Source of the DNA: Alphaproteobacteria bacterium
GTDB taxonomy: Bacteria > Pseudomonadota > Alphaproteobacteria > Rhodobacterales > Rhodobacteraceae
DNA length: 64,000 nt
Direction: 5' to 3'
NCBI GenBank assembly: GCA_030426685.1
Contig: JAUHYC010000001.1
Coordinates: 153,955 to 217,954 of the forward strand
The notes under the pieces were generated by a model that was given only the letters and a program-made list of their open reading frames with translations, was not told the DNA's origin and searched no databases. The translations under genes and the position numbers were made by a program. This document shows positions 1-9,645 of the stretch, in pieces; within the stretch, counting starts at the first letter, position 1, and the number at the start of each line of letters is the position of its first letter.

Positions 1-558
1 GTCATGTCGCTGGATCAAGATCCCTCGGGTGATCCTGTCTTTGCCCGCGATGGCACCATCTATCATCTCCACATCGACGAAGACAGCGCCAGGCAGATGA
101 GGTTCCGCGACTGGTTGCTTTCTGATATCGGAAAACGGACGATCGAAAGTTTCGTGCCGCCTCAAGGCACACCTTTCCGCGCGCATTTCGAGGTCGCCGC
201 CACAAAAAAGGCACTGGAAATCGATGGTGACACTACCCGAGGGCAAGAATTGTCGTTCACCCATTGCGGCCGCTGCCATGTAATCGGCCCGCAGAACCGC
301 ATGAACGGGCTTGGGTCGACCCCTTCTTTTGCGGTGCTGCGCGCAATGCCGGATTGGTCGGAGCGATTTCAGGCTTTTTTTGCCCTGAACCCGCATCCTG
401 CCTTTACCCAGATCGAAGGTGTCACCGAACCATTCGCACCCGAACGTCCCTCGCCCATCCATCCGGTCGAGATGAGCCTGAGTGATCTCGAAGCCATTCT
501 GGCCTTTGTCGCCGCCCTCAGCGCCGCTGATCTGGGCGCTCCGCTGCAACTTCAGTGA
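1..558 (+). CDS. c-type cytochrome, probably truncated at its 5' end by the window edge
   Basis: ORF is open to the window edge. It has a CGRCH (CxxCH) haem-binding motif but no visible signal peptide, which suggests the N-terminus lies outside the window. Confidence 0.75.
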   Translation, partial: VMSLDQDPSGDPVFARDGTIYHLHIDEDSARQMRFRDWLLSDIGKRTIESFVPPQGTPFRAHFEVAATKKALEIDGDTTRGQELSFTHCGRCHVIGPQNRMNGLGSTPSFAVLRAMPDWSERFQAFFALNPHPAFTQIEGVTEPFAPERPSPIHPVEMSLSDLEAILAFVAALSAADLGAPLQLQ

Positions 559-2507
559 TCCTTGCGCTTGGAAAAATAGTCATCTGTCGTGACGACACGT
601 GGTTTCGGTGCGCCCTGAAACGGATTGTCATTGCTATGGAACTGGGCATTCACCCGACAGTCATCACACATTTGAATCATCCGCGCCTGATCTGAGGTGG
701 CGAACATCGGATGCGTCCCCGATAGCTTCTCCATGATGCGCTCGACGGTTGATCTGACGCCAAACGCCGCGCCACATTCGATGCATTCGAAGGGTTCTTC
801 TTCGTTCACCACCTGCTGTGACAGCGCCCGGTCGCTGAGATCAAGTTGAGGCACCAATGCAATGGCCTGCTCAGGACAGATCGTGCGGCATATACCGCAT
901 TGCAAACAGGCATCTTGCTGGAAATTCAGTTGCGGCTTGTCCGGATTATCGATCAATGCGCCTGATGGGCACAAGGAAACGCAACTCAGGCACAAAGTGC
1001 AGGCGTCTGTGTTCACAGCGACCGCGCCATATGGAGCACCCTCGGGCAAAGGCAGTGGCGCCTCGGGTTCGGGGTTCAATGCTTGTGCCGCCAGACGAGT
1101 TATTTGACGGCGGTTCCCCAGGGGAAGAACCGGATCGGTCAAAGGCTGGGGTATGTCTTGCGTATAAAGCAGATCGGCTAGTGCATCCGGGTCGGCCTCA
1201 TCAATCAAACTCAATGAGTCTTTGCTTGCGATAGCTTGCGCCAGCATGATCTCTTGATCCAATGCATCCCGCTCGGTCTTGGGGGACATCAGAACATCGA
1301 CACGCGCGAAGCCATGGGCCAACCCGGCCAGCATCTCGGCATGACCAAAACCCGAAACCACGTTCAGCTCCAGCGGGATGACATCTGCGGGCAATCCCCG
1401 GCCAAACCGGGCCGCCAACCGGATCATCTGCGCCCCATGGGCATCATGCACCAACAGGCGCGGTGCCTGGCCGCCCGCACGCCGATAGGTGCGGGCCAGA
1501 ATGTGCATCCGCGCCAGTACAGCCGAAACCGGTGGATCCTCGTAGGTGATCGCCGTTGACGGGCACAATGCCGAGCACTCTCCGCACCCGGCGCAAATCA
1601 TCGGGTCAATCGCAACGTGATCCCCCGCAGGCGTGATTGCACCGGTCGGACAGATATCCAGACAGTTTGTACAGCCTGTCTGCTCAGCCCGTGAATGAGC
1701 ACAGAGCGTCTCGTCCAGCCGCACATATAGCGGCTTTTCAAATGTTCCGACCAGTTGAGCGGCATCAAAGGCAAGGCGTGCAACCGCCAGCGTATCGCGC
1801 GGGTCAGCACGCAGATATCCTTCGTGCTTGTCGGGTGCTGAAACCAGTGGCATTCCCCCGGTTAGGTCAACAACGATATCGCAACGCGACGTTGCACCGT
1901 CGCGCGGGGTGCTCCATCCGAACTCTCCCCGTCCACCGGGCTCCAGCTGTTGCACCTGATCCAGATACCAGACGAAGCCGCCCAGCGCACCGCTCAACCT
2001 GCGCACCGTGGCCCGTGCAACATCGAACGCACGCCCCTGAGGTTTCGTGTCATCCGTCACCAAAACGGTCACGGCAAGAATATCCGACAATTGTTCGGCA
2101 AGCGGATAGGCAACCTCACCCGAACCAATAATGCAGCAGGTGCCTTCGCTGATTACATCAATGCTGGGTGTAATGGGTTGCGGCAGCAGCGCCTCAGCGA
2201 CCAGCGCTGCCATTTTGGCGGTCGCGTCCGCACCTTCCTCTGACCAACCGGCCCGGTCGCGCAGATCAACAAAGCCAGGTTGTTCTACGCCCAGCTCTTC
2301 CGCAAGCTCACTGAAAGTTGCACTTTCCTGACCGCAAGCGATCACCACCTGATCATCAGCCCTGAGCAATTCTGCGGCCAAACCCAGCTCATGCGTACAA
2401 AACGCGGTGTGCAATTTGGAACATTCCACGCCACAAGCCGAAGAAATGCGATCAGCATTCAGCGCTTGCGTCCCTTCGCAGTCACACAACACCAGCTTGC
2501 TGGTCAT
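552..2507 (-). CDS. 4Fe-4S ferredoxin-type multi-cluster protein, FDH-associated
   Basis: 651 aa with several CxxCxxCxxxCP motifs (e.g. CTNCLDICP, CAGCGECSALCP, CTLCLSCVSLCP, CLQCGICRTICP). Divergent from the fdh operon. Confidence 0.85.
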   Translation of the reverse strand: MTSKLVLCDCEGTQALNADRISSACGVECSKLHTAFCTHELGLAAELLRADDQVVIACGQESATFSELAEELGVEQPGFVDLRDRAGWSEEGADATAKMAALVAEALLPQPITPSIDVISEGTCCIIGSGEVAYPLAEQLSDILAVTVLVTDDTKPQGRAFDVARATVRRLSGALGGFVWYLDQVQQLEPGGRGEFGWSTPRDGATSRCDIVVDLTGGMPLVSAPDKHEGYLRADPRDTLAVARLAFDAAQLVGTFEKPLYVRLDETLCAHSRAEQTGCTNCLDICPTGAITPAGDHVAIDPMICAGCGECSALCPSTAITYEDPPVSAVLARMHILARTYRRAGGQAPRLLVHDAHGAQMIRLAARFGRGLPADVIPLELNVVSGFGHAEMLAGLAHGFARVDVLMSPKTERDALDQEIMLAQAIASKDSLSLIDEADPDALADLLYTQDIPQPLTDPVLPLGNRRQITRLAAQALNPEPEAPLPLPEGAPYGAVAVNTDACTLCLSCVSLCPSGALIDNPDKPQLNFQQDACLQCGICRTICPEQAIALVPQLDLSDRALSQQVVNEEEPFECIECGAAFGVRSTVERIMEKLSGTHPMFATSDQARMIQMCDDCRVNAQFHSNDNPFQGAPKPRVVTTDDYFSKRKDH

Positions 2508-2767
2508 ATCCTTCCCCCGGCGTTACGTCATGCCCGTTTGCACCTTAGGGCTAATCCACTCCGAAGCAATGCAATGGCAGAATAAATTGCCTGAATTATG
2601 CATTATTTTACAACACCACGCTCTGAGGTCGCTGCAGGGGCCGTCATTTACGAATAAACAGTTGGTGAAAGCGACATTTGCCTATCAAACGGGACTTGGC
2701 ACGACGCCGCTTTATGTACCATAGTACACCACATGAAGGCTGGGGAGAGCCTTCCCGGGAGGAACCA

Positions 2768-3322
2768 GTGGCCAGGGCCGCAAATCAGATTGAAATGCCG
2801 GTTGGCGTCGTTGTGCGCAAAACACCGGGGGTCACGCGGTGGGCCAGATGGAACTGGCGTGCCGTAGCGGTTTTGCCGGGTGCTGGCCCCGCTGACTGGC
2901 ATGAGATGCGCCGCGAAGGCGAAGCCGTCGAGTATCACGCAGCCACATTGCCATTGGCTCTTTGGGCTGACGAGGCCGAGGCCTACATGGTCAATCTGTC
3001 CGATGGTCAACCCTCCGTCTATCTGGTGCTGCGGGACGAGTTGAATGGCGATCAACCGCTGAATGCGCTGCTGATCACTGCATCGCCGTTCGAAGGCCAG
3101 GATTACGCCGATACCGGCGAAGAGATCGTCGAGAAAATCCCAATGACCGAAGGTCTGATCGCCTGGGTTCGGGATTTTGCCTTGGCGCACCACAAAGAAG
3201 AGGTTTTCGTCAAACGTCGCCGCGACAAAAAGCGGATCGATCAGGTCGAGGATGGCCGGGGGGATGCCCGTATCCGCCAGACCTCGGACGTTTACCGCGC
3301 CCCGCGGAGGGTGGTCCAATGA
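2768..3322 (+). CDS. DUF3305 domain protein (FDH locus)
   Basis: Start refined to GTG at 2768, preceded by GGGAGG. Sequence IEMPVGVVVRKTPGVTRWARWNWRAVAVLPGA is typical of the DUF3305 family next to fdh genes. Confidence 0.8.
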   Translation: MARAANQIEMPVGVVVRKTPGVTRWARWNWRAVAVLPGAGPADWHEMRREGEAVEYHAATLPLALWADEAEAYMVNLSDGQPSVYLVLRDELNGDQPLNALLITASPFEGQDYADTGEEIVEKIPMTEGLIAWVRDFALAHHKEEVFVKRRRDKKRIDQVEDGRGDARIRQTSDVYRAPRRVVQ

Positions 3323-3894
3323 CTCAGACCCGCGATTTCTGGTCCCGTCGCAAAGCCGCTGTTCAGGCTGAGGTCGAAGCCGAAGAACTGGCCGTCAGAG
3401 AACAGATCCTCACAGCGCAACAGGCCGAACTGGAAGAAAAGACAGACGCTGAGATTCTTGCTGAGTTGGAACTGCCAGACCCGGACATGCTCCAACCTGG
3501 CGACGATGTTACGGGTTTCATGGCCAAGGCGGTTCCGGACCGTCTGCGCCGCCGGGCTCTGCGTCGCTTGTGGCGATTGAACCCGGTGCTGGCCAATGTG
3601 GACGGGCTGGTTGACTACGGTGAAGATTACACAGATGCGGCCTGCGTGATCGAGAATATCCAGACAACCTATCAGATCGGCAAAGGGATGCTCGCCCATA
3701 TTGAGGCACTGGCCGTCGAGGCGGAAGTTGAGACGCCCGAAGCAGAAGAAGTCACCACATTTACTGAGCCGGGCGAGACTTACGAGGAGGCTCCCACACC
3801 CAAACCTGCTCAAGTGGCGGAAGCCGAGGCGCCGGAAGAAGATGAACTCCCCCCTCCGGCCCCACGCCGTATGAAATTTGAATTTGAAGGATGA
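3319..3894 (+). CDS. DUF3306 domain protein (FDH locus)
   Basis: Begins RDFWSRRKAAV, carries a charged C-terminal tail, overlaps DUF3305 by 4 nt. Confidence 0.8.
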   Translation: MTQTRDFWSRRKAAVQAEVEAEELAVREQILTAQQAELEEKTDAEILAELELPDPDMLQPGDDVTGFMAKAVPDRLRRRALRRLWRLNPVLANVDGLVDYGEDYTDAACVIENIQTTYQIGKGMLAHIEALAVEAEVETPEAEEVTTFTEPGETYEEAPTPKPAQVAEAEAPEEDELPPPAPRRMKFEFEG

Positions 3895-3898
3895 TCAG

Positions 3899-4510
3899 AT
3901 GACCGCAAGCAACGCGCAAATTCTGGACATCTCGGCCGAGGATCAACTGCGCGCGAATTTCTATAATTTCCTGGGGTTGCTGCTGGCCGGTCCACCCGAT
4001 CAACTGCTGCTTGACCAGATTGCCGGTCTGACCGGGGACGAAACCGATCTGGGCCAGGCCATTCAAGCCATGGCGCGGGTGGCCAAGGTCACCAAACCCG
4101 CCGCAGCCGAGCGGGAATTCAACGCCTTGTTCATTGGCCTGGGTCGTGGCGAACTATTGCCTTATGCCAGTTTCTACTTGACCGGTTTCCTGAATGAAAA
4201 ACCTCTGGCGCAGTTGCGCAATGACATGACTGCGCGGGGCATCACCCGGGCGCAGAACGTGTTCGAGCCCGAAGATAACATCGCATCACTGATGGAGATG
4301 ATGGCCGGCATGATCGCAGGACGCTTTGGCACACCTGCCTCTCTGGACGATCAAAGGGCATTCTGGAGCAAGCACATCGGCCCATGGGCCTCACATTTTT
4401 ATTCAGATTTGGAAGGCGCCGAGAACTCGGTTCTCTATGCCTCGGTCGGTACCGCCGGTCGGGTTTTCATGGAGATTGAGCGCGAAGCCTTCCGGATGAC
4501 GGCGGGATAG
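3899..4510 (+). CDS. TorD/DmsD-like molecular chaperone
   Basis: QLRANFYNFLGLLLAGPP...YASFYLTGFLNEKPLAQLR...FEPEDNIASLMEMMAGMI is typical of the TorD family. Position before fdhA. Confidence 0.85.
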   Translation: MTASNAQILDISAEDQLRANFYNFLGLLLAGPPDQLLLDQIAGLTGDETDLGQAIQAMARVAKVTKPAAAEREFNALFIGLGRGELLPYASFYLTGFLNEKPLAQLRNDMTARGITRAQNVFEPEDNIASLMEMMAGMIAGRFGTPASLDDQRAFWSKHIGPWASHFYSDLEGAENSVLYASVGTAGRVFMEIEREAFRMTAG

Positions 4511-4568
4511 CCCGCAACTCACCGGTGTCGTTACGGGCACCAAACCGCAATTGGGACAGGAGGAGCCC

Positions 4569-4757
4569 ATGAGCAAGACCAAGGAAGAAGGCGCAACCCG
4601 CCGCGACTTCCTGAAACTGGCCGGAACCGCAGCGCCCGCTGCCGTCGCTGCCGCCAGTCTGAGCGGAGAAGCCGAGGCGGCTGAGCTGCCGACGGACGAA
4701 ACCCGTATTCAGGATACCGCGCATACGCGCGCTTACATCGAAAGCACCCGGTTCTAG
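4569..4757 (+). CDS. formate dehydrogenase region Tat-targeted small protein
   Basis: 62 aa with twin-arginine motif TRRDFLKLAGTAAPAAVAAASL, directly before fdhA. Confidence 0.85.
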   Translation: MSKTKEEGATRRDFLKLAGTAAPAAVAAASLSGEAEAAELPTDETRIQDTAHTRAYIESTRF

Positions 4758-4862
4758 GACTGGACGTTTTCTTACCTGACAGACGGTTGCGATTGGCCCT
4801 GACGTCGGGATCAGCAGTACCAAGCCAGCCGTGGCTCACACGGCGCGCAAGGGAGGAAAGAA

Positions 4863-7757
4863 ATGCTTAGGAAAAAGACCAACGGGGTTGCGAGACGCCC
4901 CCAGCGGACAAGTATCCTGTCCCAGGTCGGCGAGAAAACCGTCGATCGCCGCGCATTCCTGCGTGGCTCGGGCCTGACGATCGGCGGACTTGCCGCGATC
5001 AGCGCCACGGGTGGAACCGTGACGCCAGCCAGCGCCCAGACAGCGGCAAACGCCGCCGTTGAAAACATCAAATCCGTATGCACCCACTGCTCGGTCGGCT
5101 GTACAGTCGTGGCCGAAGTGCAGAACGGCGTCTGGATCGGGCAGGAACCCGGTTGGGACAGCCCGTTCAATCTGGGTGCACATTGCGCCAAGGGGGCCTC
5201 GGTCCGCGAGCATGCCCATGGCGAGCGCCGCCTCAAGTATCCGATGAAAAAGGAAGGCGGCGAGTGGAAGCGCATCAGCTGGGAACAGGCGATCAACGAG
5301 ATCGGCGACGGCATGATGAACATCCGCGAAGAATCCGGGCCGGACAGCGTGTACTGGCTGGGTTCAGCCAAGCACAATAACGAACAGGCCTATCTCTTCC
5401 GCAAGTTCGCCGCCTACTGGGGCACGAATAACGTGGACCATCAGGCCCGTATCTGCCATTCGACCACTGTTGCGGGTGTTGCGAATACATGGGGCTACGG
5501 CGCCATGACCAATTCGTACAATGACATGCACAACAGTAAGGCGATCTTCATCATCGGCGGCAATCCGGCCGAGGCACATCCTGTCTCGCTGCTGCATATT
5601 CTGCGTGCGAAAGAACAGAACAACGCCCCGCTGATCGTCTGCGATCCGCGCTTTACACGCACGGCAGCGCATGCGGATGAATATGTCCGCTTCCGCCCCG
5701 GTACTGACGTGGCGCTGATCTGGGGTATCCTATGGCACATCTTCGACAACGGCTGGGAGGACAAAGAGTTCATCCGGACCCGTGTCTGGGGCATGGACCA
5801 GATTCGTGAAGAGGTTGCCAACTGGACACCCGAAGAAACCGAGCGTGTGACCGGCGTTCCCGGCTCACAGCTGAAGCGTGTTGCCCGGACCATGGTCAAC
5901 AACCGTCCCGGCACCGTGATCTGGTGCATGGGGGGTACGCAGCATACGAACGGCAATAACAACACCCGCGCCTATTGCGTGCTACAGCTTGCGCTTGGCA
6001 ACATGGGCACCACGGGTGGTGGCACCAACATCTTCCGTGGCCATGACAACGTACAGGGCGCGACGGACCTTGGTGTTCTGTCCCACACCCTGCCCGGCTA
6101 CTATGGCCTGTCGAAAGGCGCGTGGGGTCACTGGGCACGTGTCTGGGGTGAAGACCCCGAATGGCTGGCGGGTCAGTTCGCGACGATCAAGGACAAGGAA
6201 GGCAAGGACAAACCGCTGCAGAATGAGCGCGGCATCCCGGTCTCCCGCTGGATCGACGGTGTGTTGGAAGACCCGGCGAACATGGATCAGGATCACAACG
6301 TCCGCGCCATGGTTCTGTGGGGCCATGCTCCGAACTCGCAAACGCGGGGACCGGAGATGAAGACGGCGATGGAGAAACTGGACATGCTGGTCGTGATTGA
6401 CCCGTATCCGACCGTTTCCGCCGTTCTGCATGATCGCACCGATGGCGTCTACCTGTTGCCCGCCTGTACGCAGTTCGAAACCCGTGGCTCGGTCACGGCG
6501 TCGAACCGGTCGTTGCAGTGGCGTGACAAGATCGTGGAGCCCCTGTTCGAAAGTCTGCCGGACGAGGTCATCATGGCCAAGTTCGCCAACAAGTTCGGAT
6601 GGGCGGATCGGTTCTTCCGCAATATCGAGATGGACGACCCGGAAACCCCGAATGTTGAAAGCATAACGCGCGAGTTCAACTCGGGTCTCTGGACCATCGG
6701 CTATACCGGTCAGTCGCCGGAACGCCTGAAAAGCCATATGGCCAACCAGCACACGTTCGACAGAACCACGCTGCAAGCCATTGGTGGACCGAACGACGGC
6801 GAATACTACGGTTTGCCGTGGCCCTGCTGGGGAACGGCCGAGATGGGTCATACGGGGACACCAAACCTCTATGACATGTCGAAACCGGTGGCCGAAGGCG
6901 GCCTGACCTTCCGTGCTCGTTTCGGTGTGGAACGTGACGGCGACAACCTGCTGGCCGAAGGGGTCTACAGCGTTGGATCGGAAATTCAGGATGGCTATCC
7001 CGAATTCACGATGCAGATGCTGATGGATCTTGGCTGGGACGGAGATCTGACGGCTGAAGAACGCGCGGCAATCGATGCCGTCGCCGGACCGAAGACCAAC
7101 TGGAAAACCGACTTGTCTGGCGGTATCCAGCGGGTCGCAATCGAGCATGGCTGTGCGCCCTTCGGGAACGCCAAAGCCCGCGCGGTCGTCTGGACCTTCC
7201 CGGATCCGATCCCGCTGCACCGCGAGCCGCTCTATACCAACCGGCGCGATCTAGTGGAGGATTATCCGACCTACGAGGACCGGCATGCCTATCGCCTGCC
7301 CACCCTTTATGCCTCGATCCAAAAGAACGACTTTTCAAAGGATTACCCGATAATCCTCACGTCGGGCCGTCTGGTCGAGTATGAAGGCGGTGGTGAGGAA
7401 ACCCGGTCGAACCCGTGGCTGGCCGAATTGCAGCAGGACATGTTCGTCGAGATCAACCCGCGCGATGCCAACAACCTTGGCATTCGTGACGGGCAACAGG
7501 TCTGGGTCGAAGGCCCCGAGGGCGGCAAGGTCAAGGTAATGGCGATGCTGACCAACAGGGTTGGCGCCGGAGTGGCCTTCATGCCGTTCCATTTCGGCGG
7601 CCATTTCCAAGGTGAAGACCTCAGGGTGAAATACCCTGCGGGTGCAGACCCTTATGTGCTGGGTGAAAGCTCCAACACCGCCCAGACTTATGGCTATGAC
7701 TCAGTGACCCAGATGCAGGAGACCAAGGCGACTCTCTGCAAAATCTCGGCAGCGTAA
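4863..7757 (+). CDS. fdhA: formate dehydrogenase alpha subunit (Mo/W-bisPGD, Tat-exported, Cys type)
   Basis: Tat signal DRRAFLRGSGL, 4Fe-4S motif CTHCSVGC...GAHCAKGA, active-site region ARICHSTTVAG with Cys at the Sec/Cys position. Strong SD GGAGGAAAGAA. Confidence 0.95.
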   Translation: MLRKKTNGVARRPQRTSILSQVGEKTVDRRAFLRGSGLTIGGLAAISATGGTVTPASAQTAANAAVENIKSVCTHCSVGCTVVAEVQNGVWIGQEPGWDSPFNLGAHCAKGASVREHAHGERRLKYPMKKEGGEWKRISWEQAINEIGDGMMNIREESGPDSVYWLGSAKHNNEQAYLFRKFAAYWGTNNVDHQARICHSTTVAGVANTWGYGAMTNSYNDMHNSKAIFIIGGNPAEAHPVSLLHILRAKEQNNAPLIVCDPRFTRTAAHADEYVRFRPGTDVALIWGILWHIFDNGWEDKEFIRTRVWGMDQIREEVANWTPEETERVTGVPGSQLKRVARTMVNNRPGTVIWCMGGTQHTNGNNNTRAYCVLQLALGNMGTTGGGTNIFRGHDNVQGATDLGVLSHTLPGYYGLSKGAWGHWARVWGEDPEWLAGQFATIKDKEGKDKPLQNERGIPVSRWIDGVLEDPANMDQDHNVRAMVLWGHAPNSQTRGPEMKTAMEKLDMLVVIDPYPTVSAVLHDRTDGVYLLPACTQFETRGSVTASNRSLQWRDKIVEPLFESLPDEVIMAKFANKFGWADRFFRNIEMDDPETPNVESITREFNSGLWTIGYTGQSPERLKSHMANQHTFDRTTLQAIGGPNDGEYYGLPWPCWGTAEMGHTGTPNLYDMSKPVAEGGLTFRARFGVERDGDNLLAEGVYSVGSEIQDGYPEFTMQMLMDLGWDGDLTAEERAAIDAVAGPKTNWKTDLSGGIQRVAIEHGCAPFGNAKARAVVWTFPDPIPLHREPLYTNRRDLVEDYPTYEDRHAYRLPTLYASIQKNDFSKDYPIILTSGRLVEYEGGGEETRSNPWLAELQQDMFVEINPRDANNLGIRDGQQVWVEGPEGGKVKVMAMLTNRVGAGVAFMPFHFGGHFQGEDLRVKYPAGADPYVLGESSNTAQTYGYDSVTQMQETKATLCKISAA

Positions 7758-7769
7758 GGAGGACGATTT

Positions 7770-8363
7770 ATGGCTAGAGCAAAGTTTCTCTGCGACGCTG
7801 AACGCTGCATTGAATGCAACGCCTGCGTAACCGCGTGCAAGAACGAGCACGAGGTTCCGTGGGGCATCAACCGCCGCAGAGTTGTAACAATCAATGACGG
7901 TGATCCGGGCGAACGCTCGATCTCGGTGGCTTGTATGCATTGTTCGGATGCGCCTTGTATGGCGGTGTGCCCGGTCGACTGCTTCTATCAGAACGAAGAA
8001 GGCGTCGTCCTGCACTCGAAAGACCTGTGCATCGGTTGCGGTTATTGCTTCTATGCGTGCCCATTCGGTGCGCCGCAGTACCCGCAAGCGGGCAACTTCG
8101 GATCGCGCGGCAAGATGGACAAATGTACCTTCTGTGCCGGTGGCCCCGAGGAAACGCACTCGACCGCAGAGTTCGCCAAATACGGTCGCAACCGGATCGC
8201 CGAAGGCAAGCTGCCTATCTGCGCCGAGATGTGTTCCACCAAAGCCCTGCTCGCCGGTGACGGCGACGTGGTGTCCGCTGTATACCGCGAACGCGTCGTG
8301 GCGCGCGGCTTCGGCTCGGGCGCTTGGGGTTGGGGCACAGCCTACGACCAGAAAGACGGCTAA
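7770..8363 (+). CDS. fdhB: formate dehydrogenase iron-sulfur (beta) subunit
   Basis: Four 4Fe-4S-type Cys clusters ([47 protein letters not shown]). Confidence 0.95.
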   Translation: MARAKFLCDAERCIECNACVTACKNEHEVPWGINRRRVVTINDGDPGERSISVACMHCSDAPCMAVCPVDCFYQNEEGVVLHSKDLCIGCGYCFYACPFGAPQYPQAGNFGSRGKMDKCTFCAGGPEETHSTAEFAKYGRNRIAEGKLPICAEMCSTKALLAGDGDVVSAVYRERVVARGFGSGAWGWGTAYDQKDG

Positions 8364-8436
8364 GACCGCTTTCATGAACCAAACAGGCGACCCGCATTCG
8401 TGGGTCGCCTGATCAGGGATTTTGACCGAGGTTCAG

Positions 8437-9645
8437 ATGTTCCGCTTACTCTTCGCATTGCTGTTCACCTTCGCGCTGGCCCAGGCTTCCGTTGCCCAAA
8501 CCAACGAGACTGAAACACCCTCCACCACAAGTGAGCGCGCTTCGACCGGTGGAGCGACAACGCTTGAGGACATTCTGGCCCGCCAGCGTGGCGAGAAAGT
8601 CGATAACAGCTATCGGTCAGAAAACACTGGACAGGGAAATGTAGAGGGTCTGCTCGGGCAAATTGGTACGCGCGGCGTAGCCTCTGACAGCGATGTCTAT
8701 CGCGCGCTGCGTTACGGATCGGCAGACGTCACCGTTTCGTCCCATGGACCAGCGGACAGCGTATTGATTCAGGATGGCGGCATGTGGTGGCTGAATTTCC
8801 GTACCGGACCACTGCGCGAATACGGTACGTACATCATCGCAGGAATGCTTGCGATCATCGTTTTGTTCTTCTTGATCCGCGGGAAAATTCGCATCGATGG
8901 CGAAAGGACCGGGCGCACGGTTCTACGCTTCAACAGTTTCGAAAGGTTCGGGCATTGGCTATTTGCCGGTTCATTCCTGATCCTCGGCATCACCGGCCTG
9001 CTGACGCTTTATGGCCGCGACTTCCTGATTCCGATCTTCGGCAAGGAAGGTTTCGCAACCATAGCACAAAGCTGTAAATGGCTTCACAACAACCTGGCAT
9101 GGGCGTTCATGCTGGGGCTGATCATCGTTACGGTGAACTGGATTGCCCACAACATCCCAAACCGGGCGGACCTGAAATGGCTCGCCGCCGGAGGGGGACT
9201 GTTCACCAAGAACAGCCACCCGCCCGCAAAAAAGTTCAACGCGGGCCAAAAGATAATCTTCTGGGCTTGCATCCTGCTGGGCGTCTCAATCAGCCTCTCG
9301 GGCCTGTCGCTCCTGTTCCCGTTTGAACTGCCGATGTTTGCCAAGACCTTCACGGTGGCCAATGCCACCGGCATTCCGCAAATGCTTGGCCTGAACCTGC
9401 CCGTGCAAATGTCACCGCAGGAAGAGATGCAATACGCCCAGGTCTGGCACGTCATGGTGGCCTATGTGTTCATTGCAATCATCATTGCCCATATCTACCT
9501 CGGCTCGGTCGGCATGGAAGGTGCGTTCGACGCCATGGGCACCGGCGAAGTTGAAGAGCAATGGGCACGCGAGCATCACTCGCTGTGGCTGGAAGAGGTA
9601 CAGGCAAAAGAGGCCAGCAAGGGTGTGGCCTCACCTGCGGAATAA
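8437..9645 (+). CDS. fdhC: formate dehydrogenase gamma subunit (cytochrome b556)
   Basis: Signal peptide MFRLLFALLFTFALAQASVAQ, FERFGHWLFAGSFLILGITGL, multiple TM segments, His ligands. Start refined to ATG 8437 after GAGG. Confidence 0.93.
   Translation: MFRLLFALLFTFALAQASVAQTNETETPSTTSERASTGGATTLEDILARQRGEKVDNSYRSENTGQGNVEGLLGQIGTRGVASDSDVYRALRYGSADVTVSSHGPADSVLIQDGGMWWLNFRTGPLREYGTYIIAGMLAIIVLFFLIRGKIRIDGERTGRTVLRFNSFERFGHWLFAGSFLILGITGLLTLYGRDFLIPIFGKEGFATIAQSCKWLHNNLAWAFMLGLIIVTVNWIAHNIPNRADLKWLAAGGGLFTKNSHPPAKKFNAGQKIIFWACILLGVSISLSGLSLLFPFELPMFAKTFTVANATGIPQMLGLNLPVQMSPQEEMQYAQVWHVMVAYVFIAIIIAHIYLGSVGMEGAFDAMGTGEVEEQWAREHHSLWLEEVQAKEASKGVASPAE

Noticed and set aside
2696-2710. Sigma-54-like TTGGCACGACGCCGC before the fdh operon
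   Set aside because: Spacing from GG to GC is 9 rather than 10 nt and the TTGCW part is missing; near-miss only.
5440-5480. Selenocysteine codon in fdhA
   Set aside because: The active-site position is encoded by TGC (Cys) in ARICHSTT; no in-frame TGA.
5982-7220. Long antisense ORF opposite fdhA (412 aa); likewise 14568-15374 +, 49950-51071 + and 61469-62800 -
   Set aside because: Typical spurious antisense ORFs of GC-rich codon usage. They lie opposite well-supported genes and show low-complexity, family-less translations.
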